Made by a program: the position numbers and the translations under genes
The notes under the pieces: model-generated
The model's input: only the letters and a program-made list of their open reading frames with translations
Told to the model about the DNA's origin: nothing
The model's database searches: none
NCBI GenBank assembly: GCA_949130485.1
Contig: OX422204.1
Coordinates: 2,698,015-2,762,014 of the forward strand
Direction: 5' to 3'
DNA length: 64,000 nt
Source: Agelas oroides
Lineage: Eukaryota; Porifera; Demospongiae; Agelasida; Agelasidae
In this document: piece after piece, positions 48,316 through 59,300 of the stretch
Position numbering within the stretch: the first letter of the stretch is position 1
Layout of the letters: each line of letters starts with the position of its first letter

Positions 48316-49392
48316 ATGGCGACGGGAAACTTCGCACTCCCGCCCCCAGTACCGCTCGATATCCACAGCGACCAGGCCAGGGAGAAGTGGAAACGCTTCA
48401 AACGGGCCTGGGATAGCTACGCCCTCACTACAGGACTGAACGAAAAGGACGAAGGCGTACAAGTCGCGACATTGTTGACAGTGATCGGAGAAGAGGCGCG
48501 GGAGGTGTACTCTACCTTTACGGTTTGGGCGGCACCTGGCGACGACAAGAAAATAGATCCCGTGTTAGAGAAGTTCGGACAGTACTGTGAGCCTCAAAAG
48601 AACATTCCGTTTGAGCGATACAGATTCAACCGTCGCTGCCAGGAGGCAGGAGAGAACTACGACCAGTACCGCACAGCTCTCAGGAAACTCGCCGGAAACT
48701 GCGATTTTGGAACGATTACACCGGACAAAATCCTGCGTGACCGCCTCGTGTTCGGTATTCGCGACGGTAAGACCAGAGAGCGTTTGTTGAGAGAACCGGC
48801 GCTGACGCTGAAGCGAACAGACGAGATATGCCGTTCTGCGGAAAGTGCAGTCACGCAACTAAGACTCGTGGATGATGGTCAAGGAACAGCTGTTAACGCC
48901 TTGAACACACCCCCTAAGTTGGCGCAGGGCTGCCCCAACTGCGGCAGACAGCACGACACCCAGCGGCGAGAGCTGTGTCCGGCCTTTGGCAAGATATGCC
49001 GGAAGTGCAAGAAACGAAACCACTTTGCAGCGAAGTGTCGGAGCAGGAACCAGAGAGCCCTCGCCCTGGACGAGACCGAGACACGGGATCCACCTGACGA
49101 TGACGAGACATTGACACTCTCACTACCAGTCCATTGCCTGGATGACTCGCAATTCATTACATTCCGTGTCAGGTCAGGCAGCTACATCAGATTCCAGGTG
49201 GATACGGGGGCGCAATGTAATGTCCTACCAGTAGACATATACAAGAAGGCCACGGGCGACAAGACTCCCTGCAACGTCACTCACACCAATACTCGAGTCA
49301 CAGCCTATGGTGGAACCACACTGCCGGTTGTTGGACATGTAAATTGGTGGTTTGGAGGGAAGCATCAGAGTACAGTCTGGACTGTCGGCTCG
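48316..49392 (+). CDS. Gag and protease of the Ty3/gypsy element
   Basis: A 359-codon frame from the first ATG after the primer-binding site. The first 200 or so residues are a capsid-like helical domain (EKWKRFKRAWDSYALTTGL). At about 219-242 is a cysteine-rich stretch, and CRKCKKRNHFAAKC is a classic CCHC zinc knuckle for RNA binding. FQVDTGAQCNVLP holds the catalytic Asp of the aspartic protease. The frame closes at TAG 49393-49395 after a frame change within about 49345-49390; the expected continuation (CRLVDSQKIRPLLGREACLG) is in another frame. Whether this is a programmed shift or damage cannot be told from one copy. Confidence 0.85.
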
Positions 49393-52296
49393 TAGACTCT
49401 CAAAAGATCCGTCCACTGCTCGGGCGCGAGGCATGCCTGGGCATGGAAGTCATCAAATACCTCGACAACGATGCCATCCACAAGCCAAAGACTGGTAACG
49501 CCCCTGTCCATACTCTCGAACCAGCTGGACCTGTATTCATCGAACAGTTGCAAAGAGAGCACCCTGAAGTCTTTGGGGCAGGAGTGGGTCGACTGGAGGG
49601 AAAGTACAGGATCGTACTAGATAACAGCATTCAACCAGTGCAGCACCCTCCACGCTGAGTTCCAGTCCCCTTGCGTGATGCTCTAAAGGGTACACTAGAT
49701 GACCTTGTGCAGCAGGATATTATAGCATGTGTCCAGCAGCCCACACCATGGGTCAGCTCCATGGTGGTCGTGCCGAAGAAGGATGGCAAGCTGCGTATAT
49801 GCCTCGACCCACGTGACTTAAACAAGGCCGTCTGCCGGGAACACTACCCACTCCCCACCATAGAGGACACCGCGACACGCCTCCACAGTGCCAAAGTCTT
49901 CACGGTCCTCGACGTCCGCAAGGGTTTCTGGGACGTAGAGTTGGAAGAGGACTCCTCCTTCCTGACCACTTTCAACACCCCTTTTGGGCGGTACAGGTGG
50001 AAGAGAATGCCCTTCGGCATCTGCTCTGCACCTGAAGTGTTCCAACGGAGGATCCACCAACTCATCGAAGGTTTACAGGGAGTGGAGGTCATGGTGGATG
50101 ACTTTGTTGTGGTTGGGTTTGGGGACACGCTGGAAGATGCTGTAAGAGACCACGACCATAACCTGGAGGCGTTCCTTCAGAGATGTGTGGCCAGAGGTAT
50201 CAGACTAAACAGCAACAAAGTGCAGCTGAGAAGGCAGGAGGTGCCATTCATTGGGCATGTAGCAACGGACAAAGGCCTCCGGGCAGACCCCACCAAAGTG
50301 GATGCAATCACACGAATGCCACGCCCACAGATGTCGCTGGGGTCCAACGACTCCTGGGAATGGCCCAGTATACTTGGCAAAGTTTCTTCCCCACCTCGCA
50401 GACGTAACAAAACCACTGAGAGAGCTCACCCACAAGGACGTTGAATGGGTCTGGGACAAACCACAAGAGGATGCGTTTCAGAAGCTACAGAAAGCTATCA
50501 CGAACACCCCTGTCCTGAGGTATTACAACCTCGAGGAAGAAGCCACAATACAATGCGATGCATCACAATCGGGACTAGGGGCCACTTTGATGCAGAACGG
50601 ACAACCTGTGGCTTATGCGTCCAGGGCCATGACGGAGGCAGAAACCCGGTATGCCCAGATAGAAAAAGAACTCCTTGCTATTGTGTTTGCATGTAACAGA
50701 TTTGATATTTACATTTATGGCAGGGACAGGGTGAAAGTGGAGTCGGACCACCAGCCATTAGAAGCAATCATGAAGAAGCCGCTCAACAACGCCCCAAAAC
50801 GGCTCCAACATATGCTCCTACAACTGCAAAAATACTCACTCGATGTCACCTACAAGAAGGGCAAGCTCATGTATCTGGCCGACACTCTAAGCCGTGCATA
50901 CTTACCTGACGAGGTCACTGTAGCGGAAGTAAAGGAGCTGGAATCGATCGACCACACTGAGTCATTGGCTGTGGCCCCAGAAGACCTAGAGCGCCTCAAG
51001 CTGGCGGCATCACAAGATGTGGCAATGCAGGAACTACGGCGCATCGTTCAAGAAGGCTGGCCAACACACAAAGCCGAAGTGCCAGATGCTGTTCGTCCGT
51101 ACATCGAGTTCTGAGACCAGATGACCACACAAGGTGGGCTAGTGTTCAAGGGCCAGGTCGTGGTAATTCCAGCAGCACTGAGAGCCGAGATGATGGCCAA
51201 GTGCCATGCCACGCACATTGGGATCGAAGGATGTGTCAGGCGTGCTCGTGAGTCAATGTATTGGCCATGCATGTCATCCGATCTCAAAGATTACATATCC
51301 AGATGTGATGTGTGCCTAGCTTACCAAAGTGCACCACATAAGGAAACCCTCATGCAGCATGAAATCATGGCCCGACCATGGGCAAAAGTGTGTGCTGATC
51401 TATGCGACTTTAGGGGACGGACGCTCTTGGTCGTCTGCGACTATTTCAGTGGCTTCATTGAGGTGGAGCGTTTACACACAACAACCGCTACAGCAGTTAG
51501 CAGGGCTCTGAAGGCCCGATATGGTGTCCCCGACGTGCTAGTGACCGACAATGGGCCACAATTTGCCTCAGCTGAGTTTGTGTCTTTTGCCAAGAGATGG
51601 GGTTTCCAGCATGTTACATCGTCTCCTCACTACCCACAATCTAATGGTAGGGCGGAAAATGCAGTAAAAACAGTCAAACGACTACTCACTAAATGCCAGG
51701 AGACAAGACAGTCAGAGTTCCAGGCTCTACTAGACTGGAACAACACACCGATAGAGGGGGTGGGGTCAAGTCCGGCACAACGATTCCTCGGCAGGAGATG
51801 TCGAACACTACTCCCCATGACAGAATCGATGTTGAAGCCAGCATACGATACCACAACAGATGCCCAGGCATTGAAGGGCAAATGAGCCAAACAACCCTAC
51901 TACTACGACCGCCAAGCTCGTGATCTTCCTCCCATAGCAGTGGGAGAGACTGTGAGACTGCGACTACCTGGAAAAAAGCGGTGGTCGTCAGGGATATGTA
52001 CTGGCACAGAGGGCCCACGAAGTTACACAGTTCAAGCGGGATGTACCGTGTATCGGCGGAACAGACGACACCTAATCAAGGGTGGAGAACAAACACACCA
52101 GGAAGAACCCTCAGAGCCGAGTCAGTTAGATGATCCTGATTTGCCGCCATCACCACCTGCACCTGACCCAGCACCACCAAACTTGCCGGAACCACAGCCA
52201 CCATCGGCCCCCACACAGGACGAAACTCCGCAACTACATCGATCAACGAGACAGAGAACGACACCCGACTGGATTACAACATATGTGCCATCGTAA
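49344..52296 (+). pseudogene. Pol of the Ty3/gypsy element, broken (RT, RNase H, integrase)
   Basis: Reverse transcriptase runs from about 49671 (PKKDGKLRICLDPRDLN, LDVRKGFWDVEL, MVDDFVVVG as the catalytic Asp pair). RNase H has IQCDASQSGLGA, EKELLAIVFACNRFD, SDHQPLEAI and LADTLSR. Integrase starts near 51180 with a His/Cys zinc site (CHATHIG .. CDVCLAY), then the core residues in ADLCDF, VTDNGPQFAS and YPQSNGRAENAVK, and ends with a Pro-rich tail and HRSTRQR. Breaks: TGA at 49656, 51112 and 51883, and frame changes near 50325 and 50370. At least two TGAs fall where the family usually has Arg. Terminal stop is TAA at 52294. Confidence 0.9.
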
Positions 52297-52406
52297 GAGA
52301 CTCACACCAGGAACAGCAAGTTACTCTACTAATGCATTTATCATTGGTACCTTGGTGTGTGTGTGTGTGTTCATCTTTATATATCCTCATAGTGCGCATG
52401 TTTTAC

Positions 52407-52417
52407 AAAAGGGGAGA
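52407..52417 (+). promoter_or_regulatory. Polypurine tract
   Basis: AAAAGGGGAGA directly abuts the 3' LTR, the position of the plus-strand primer in LTR retrotransposons. Confidence 0.85.
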
Positions 52418-52586
52418 TGTAACGAGTATGTTAATCAGTTGTGTATATAATCACCTGTCATTCTGTCTTCACGTGACTCTCCTCGTGTACTCCCGGTCCT
52501 CTCTGATTGTACCCACTGATCGTTGTTGAACTCTTGTCCCTGTGACGAACGTCAGGCGCATAGACAGCAAGCCACAACGCGTTACA
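52418..52586 (+). repeat. 3' LTR (169 bp)
   Basis: Same length as the 5' LTR and one substitution different; followed by GATGG, the right target duplication. Confidence 0.97.
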
Positions 52587-52784
52587 GATGGTTGCTTAAA
52601 TTAGATGCAAGGCACAAAGAAGACAGCATGGAGACCGAACAGGCAACATTTGTTGCTGTTTATGAAAAGTTTTTGTGCGCTGCATTGCAATGAGCAAGTG
52701 ATGGTTGTATTATGTACTACGTAACTATTTATTGACACTGCTTGTTGACTGAGTTCTTAGCGTAGAATAATCGTTACTTATTCC

Positions 52785-53090
52785 TTCGAAGACAATTTAC
52801 TTCAAAGTACTAAGTGGATGTCCCCTGGACGCTTTACTTCGGAGTAAGCTGCCCCTCGGACATTTTACTACGAAGTAAGTTGCCCCCCCAGACAGGTTAC
52901 TTTGAAGCAAACTGTTCCCATATCAGTGGGACCGTCTACTTGAAGGGGGTGCAATTTATTCCGAAGTAAAGTGTCTGGAGCTAGCGGACACTTCACTCCG
53001 AAGTGAAGTGTCCGGGGGACAACTTACTTCGAAGTAACTTGCCCCCCGAACACTTTACTTCGGGGGGCGAGTTACTTCGTGACAGTGTAA
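52785..53090. repeat. TTACTTCGAAGTAA-type palindrome array, right part
   Basis: About ten loosely spaced half- or full palindromes (ACTTCGGAGTAAG, ACTACGAAGTAAG, TTCCGAAGTAAAGTGTC, CACTCCGAAGTGAAGTGTC, TTACTTCGAAGTAAC) separated by C- or G-rich spacers such as TGCCCCCC. Irregular unit length, so not a simple satellite. Confidence 0.75.
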
Positions 53091-53382
53091 AAGTGTCTTG
53101 AAAAATGCGCCGCCGCGGGATCACTCTATGAAACGTGCTGTGTGCGGCACTTCTACACTTCCAATTTGCTCCGTATAGGCCGTACGCCTATGGAGAATAC
53201 TAGCTACATGCAGCTATGTTCTGTTGAACACCCCATGGTTGTTGGGGGAGCACTCTCTTACACTTACTCAACCTCTGCACTTTGATCTCATTCAGCCCTG
53301 AATGTTTGCCACATACAGTTGGATACACTGTAGACCTGAGTGTGTTTATTCCACCATCAATGATTATTTTTTCTTCCTCTAG

Positions 53383-56300
53383 CTACACAGAGCTCTCCTA
53401 ACATCACTGATGTCTCCTCGGCAGTTGATTCCACGCCACTAGGTGTGTAGCTACATATAGTTCTCTCCACTTTCTATTGAGGGGATAGATGTCCCATGAT
53501 CATAGCGATGCAGATTACCAGAAAATGGTGTGGTGACATTCACTCAGTTTTGCTGACTCAAATCAGTGATATACCTCATTGTTGTCATAGCAATGCATGG
53601 TTTCAAACTTAACTGTAATGTCATGTCATGTCTGTAGTCTTGCTGACTCAGCAACAGAACAATGGGCAAGCCAGTCCAATTGAATTAAATATCACCATTG
53701 TGGGGGGAGTGTGATCTCAAATTGAGACTAATTCTAGATCAGCTTGTAAAATATTGCCAAACTGTAATATGACATCATAAGATTTCATACAGACCACGAT
53801 CTCATTTTGTAAAGTCATTTCTGTTTATCTCAGATCTTGCTGATCATCTCTTTGATGTGCAAGGTGAGCTTATCCCAGTTGCTGCAAAGTGGAGAAGCAT
53901 CGGCATTGCTCTGCGGCTTAAACATGATGTCTTAGAGAACATTGACACCAAGCACAGTGGCAAACCTCATGAATGCCTGTCGGATGTGGTGACGGAATGG
54001 CTGAAAAAAAACTACAGCGTGGAGAAGTTTGGAGAGCCAACTTGGCAGTGGTTAGTAAAGGCAGTGGACCATCCTGCAGGAGGTGCAAATAAGGCACTTG
54101 CAATAGAAATAGCCAGGAGGCACAAGGCTGGAGGTATTTATGTTTGCTTAGTCACAGTAACTGTGAACATCATCATGAGTGTATTGACAAATGCTGTTTA
54201 TTATCATTTTATTATGCACCTTTTTAATACATGGGTATTGAGTGCTGTGCATAATGTGTGAACAATCACTATATGTGCAGTTTAGAAATACCTTCATGCA
54301 TTTATAGTTCACTGTCAAATTACATACTTGGAATGAAAATCAAGTTACCCTTCTTACTGCAATTCCACAATGACAGTGTTGACAGTGACCCAGCAGACAC
54401 CACTCAGTCCACAAACAGGGAGAGAAACACAAATGAGTAAGTGCGACAGTTCACAATGGTATGTTCAGCTTCACATTAAAATTGGCTACAACAGGTCTCC
54501 CAACTCCTCTACCCTCCTTGCAACCTGCTGTAGTTCAGAGTCAACCTCCCCCACAAGCATCCTCAGGTAACATGGTAACCAGCTGTATTGATTAGTGAAA
54601 ATTGAGAAACAAACATTTTAACAGTGGCAAATTATTTTATTGCACATCTCTTTTAATACATGGGTATTGAGTGCTGTGCATGATTGTGCAATAATGCCCA
54701 GCTAGTTTGTGGAGAATTACTATACATGCAGTTTAGAAATACTTTCATGCATATATAGTTCACTGTCAAATTACATACTTGGAATGAAAATCAAGTTACC
54801 CTTCTTACTGCAATTCCACAATGACAGTGTTGACAGTGACCCAGCAGACACCACTCAGTCCACAAACAGGGAGAGAAACACAAATGAGTAAGTGCGACAG
54901 TTCACAATGGTATGTTCAGCTTCACATTAAAATTGGCTACAACAGGTCTCCCAACTCCTCCACCCTCCTTGCAACCTGCTGTAGTTCAGAGTCAACCTCC
55001 CCCACAAGCATCCTCAGGTAACATGGTAACTAGCTGTATTGATTAGTGAAAATTGAGAAACAAACATTTTAACAGTGACAAATGCTACTATTTTAATACA
55101 TGGGTATTGAGTGCTGTATGTACATTACAAAACTGGACAGCATACTCTAAGCAATCTAAACTAGATTGTGGGAAGGCCTGGAAATGAGGCTAGGGTGAGG
55201 TAGAGTCTACACGTCCCAGGACAAGAGCTCTTGACTAAGAACACTGGTTGTGTGTGTACTCATGTTCTGTTTCCTAATAGAAAATCCACTCCCACCCTTC
55301 ATTTTCACTTTCAGCCTATTTATAATTGTTATAACATCAGCTGTATGCCTGTTTTTCCAGCAACTCATCCAGGTCAAAGTCTAGCCGCTGTTTTTGCACG
55401 TGAGAATCGCCAAGCCATCATGGACAAATTTGCAGATTTCCAGAGAAAAGTGTGCAACAAGTTGTTCAAGAATGGAGTCGATACTGAAGAGGTTCAGCTC
55501 TTTGTCACAAATCAATTTCCACCCGGAGATTGTATTCCTCCACCTCCAGCCAGTTTGACAGAGGTGTTCAAGGCCATCTCTCGGCATGGCTTGTGGGATT
55601 ATTTCCACTACTCACCACTGGTACGAATAACCAAAGTATTTGGTGCTGATGATGATGAAATGAAGGATTGGGTAAAAACCTACATGCGAGATCTGAAGGC
55701 TTACTCCTTAGTGGCAACACTGGAAGAGTACATTGAGATTGACGTTGACGATGACATTGCGGACACTCCTTCAGCAAGGAGAGCAAAGTACGATATTCGC
55801 TACTACACTCCAGTGGAATGGAAAACCGAATTCATTGACAACTCTTTGCAACACCTCACTGAGGTGTGGGAACTGTTCTCTTCTCACTACTTAGTTCCAG
55901 ATTCCCCACCAACCGCCCTGCTTGATCGTGTTCGCCAGGGCTGTCTTTCACTGACATGGCTCATCCCATCAGGACTGATACCGCTACTTATTAAGAAAGC
56001 AAAAATTGACACTAAATTTTTTCAGCATCATCACATTCTAAAGGTGACAGTGGGGGACGAATGCATCTATGAGGAAGTCACCAAGGAAAACACATCGGTA
56101 AGTTTTCTCCTCTTAGGGTTTGCCTTCAAAGTCCCAAAATGTATTGCGCACAGCACCAAAGGCATTGATGGCTGTTTGGCCCAGACAAATTTTTCATTCA
56201 CGCGCAGGGAGAGCCTGGGAACAAGGCTAAAGCATCTATTACATTTGCACTTTAGTAGTTTACAAAAATATACATATCATGACAGCAATGATCTGATAAG

Positions 56301-59300
56301 AGTTGTTATGTAATGTATTGTCCTGTAATGTACCTACACACACAGGAGTCAGCGTTTGTTCAGAAGAAGGAAACTCTGGCACCAATGGGAGCTGGGGGAG
56401 GAGCAGAGTCACATGGCAGACCACAGCAGAAGGATACATTTGGAGGATATGATTGTGAGTTTGTCGAACCACCTACACGTACTTTTCAAACACATATGCA
56501 GTTTAATACTCCAAGACCCATACTTAACCAACTGTTGTAAAATAAACGTCTGCCGCATGTTTAGTGAACAACTCCAAACTGAACATAAACTTAATATTTT
56601 GTGCACAAATCATAAAGCTGGCTGCAAGTTGAAAGGGGAACTGGGACAGTTGGAGCACCACTTGAGTGAAGTCCACTCTGGTGAGTCTTGAGGTGTATAC
56701 AGCAGTGTGGGAGTGATCTCCACTCAGCTATTGTTGCGGTGTATGTAAAAGGGGAAAGGAGTGTCGATGTCAACAGTACTAAATCACTACTTTTGGTAGT
56801 TCAGTGGTTTACCTGCACAGTCAAAGTACACTACTTCCTAGGTTGTAAAACATGCAGGGGAGGGAAAAATCCTCCCCTTTTTGGTATGTTTCTCTTAGTT
56901 GGGTAGCAGATGAATCAGTGAAGCTAAGTATTTACTTCCCCAACATAGCATGATCCTTCTCCTATTCATTACTGTAACACATTACATTGTGTTCACCCTG
57001 CTCTTCTAACCCCCCACCCCAAGATACACATTCTCTCCCAGAAGCAGTGGACAAGCTGAGTCTGGAGGTGGGAGATGTTATCACAGATGTGGAGCAGGTC
57101 AGTGAACCACATTATACTTTTCAACACTAGAGCAGCATGTTGGGCACACCAAGGTAGCCAAGTATTCAGTAGAATATTATGTTCCTCTCTAGTACCTTTA
57201 GCAGCTAGTTGGTGTCTCCTTGTTTGCATGTATGACATATTTAGCATGTAAGTCTCAAGCTCATGTAACACATGTGTATTAATGTAATAAGAGACAATTA
57301 TTAACACAGTGAAGTGTGGCCAACCATTTTACTGTGGTCCCAAGTTTCAGGTTCAAACTTCTCCCCCCTCCAGCCTCTCACACATCTCATTCCTCCCCAG
57401 CCCCAGCCATTCACACATTTGACCCCCCCCCCCCTCCCCCATCACATGAAACAATTTGCAAAAACAGTCAAATTCAGTTGAATGTTGAGAAACTAGTACC
57501 TTTATATGGCTCATTATTGTTTGGAAGCCAGCAATAAAAAGCAACCAAATCTGGTAAAAAATTTGACTTCTTTTCTTACCAAATTTGGCTCCTGTACATA
57601 CCTGCCAAGTGAGGCAACTGGAGTTGTAACCCAAGTAACCAGAGAGTATCATTATTTTGGCATGTCTTACTCATTAGGATGTAGGAAAAGCGCTAATGTG
57701 TGCCTGCCAAAGTGGTCATCTCCATGTTGTTGAGAAGTTGCTTGGAGCAGGGGCTCAGCCCAATGTACAGGATGAGGTGACTTTACATTAGTAGTGTTGG
57801 GATCCATGGTTCATGCAGATACTATGTACAAAGTTGTACTACTGTAATCTCCCAAAAGTAGGCCGACCCTCAAAAATAATCCCACCCCCCTTTTTAAATT
57901 ATTGCTTTTCTCAAACGTATGCCCACCTGTTTATGCTGCAGTACATGTGGTTATGTTAAGCAAGAAGCACCAAAGAAGCGGTAGTGTGCAAGCGCAGGGA
58001 CTAACAAATGAAGGCAGGGACCATTTGCTGTTAATGTATAAGCAAGCACATGACAAAAGAAGCATTGCAGAATCACCATATGCTTACATCTAGACTAATT
58101 GCATGTGAGGTGGGTGTATTTTTGAGACAGCTGTCAAAAATATTCCCACCCCTCTCTTTGAGGAGCCACTTAAGTTTATCGCCCATGGGCGTATTTTCGA
58201 GAGATTACAGTATATACATCAATAGGATGGTATGAAGCGAAATAATTTAAAATCTGGCTTCCGCTAGATTAGATTCATAGGAATCAAATTTCTATCATTG
58301 TAATGGAGGCACATTCTCCAGGAAAAGCTCACGGAGACTTCCCCACCTCAGCGTTTGTTTCTTCAACTGCTTGCTTTCTGAAAGTGTACAGGTGCAGGGA
58401 GATTTGACGGTCTGATAATCTCATGGTCTGTCAGCCAATTTTGTGCATACTTGTTTTGGTCTAGGTGCGCTACAATGCATTTGCCAGTGACTTCACATGT
58501 GATGTTTTGATAAGAATGCTTCCTGTCGTACTAAACAGCCTCTACCGACTTCGCCATTTTGTATGCTTTGTGGTACCTACTCTACCGCTAAATTGGATTT
58601 AAATTAGTGCAGCAGTCTTCCACATAGATGAATTTCAAGAATTGAATTAGATTGGATCTACAGTCTATCAGAATAGTGATGGTAGTTAACCAGTAGTCGA
58701 GTGATTTACTAGCGCCTTAGAGTTAATTGCCACTGTTTGATTTCTGCAGAGATTTTCATTTCCAGCAATATTGGACACTAGTGGATTCAAACAGTATATG
58801 GAAATATTCACTTAACACAGTATACCCCCTAGACATTTATGATAAATTAGGTGCCACCACCATTTGTAACCGTACTTTGCAATAGTCAATAGCTGCCACA
58901 CACAACAACATTCATGATCTCTAAGGTACGCACACAATGTTGCTCAAAACCTGGAGCATCAAGTTTGGCTCCTCCAGCCAGTGTAACTTTGAGGTAGCCT
59001 TGGGTGGTTGCATCACAGTTGATGAGAAACTATTGGCTGGAGTTGCCAAGCCTCATGAGTAAGTGTACCAGCTACTTGAAACGTGCTCTTCTGCTAATCC
59101 CAGCCTGTTTATGTGCTATTGTTTGTTGTCTGCACAGTCCGGCCAGACAGCTCTCATGGCTGCATCCAAAAGCAATCATCCCCAGATTGTGGAAATGCTG
59201 CTGAGAGCAGGCGCTCAACCTGACCTGCAAAGAAAAGTACGCTACGGTTTAATCCATGTTTGTTGCAAGAAAAGTTTTGTTATAGTTACTGTGTAATCTT

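Larger units (their letters stand above)
48093..52586 (+). mobile_element. Ty3/gypsy LTR retrotransposon (4.5 kb)
   Basis: Two 169-bp LTRs (TGTAACGAG ... CGTTACA) enclose, in order, a primer-binding site, gag with zinc knuckle, protease, reverse transcriptase, RNase H, integrase and a polypurine tract. That order (integrase last) is Ty3/gypsy. The LTRs differ at one position. The flanking GACGG and GATGG form a 5-bp target duplication with one C-to-T change. Pol carries three in-frame TGA codons and at least three frame changes, so this copy cannot make full-length Pol by simple translation. Confidence 0.95.

Noticed and set aside
52587..52693. Exon disrupted by the Ty3 insertion (frame reading WLLKLDARHKEDS to a TGA)
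   Set aside because: Short, no matching upstream frame or splice site, and no recognised homology.
56454..56500. Micro-intron (GTGAGT..GCAG) restoring the RING frame
   Set aside because: Removing it leads to an immediate TAA, so it does not restore the frame.
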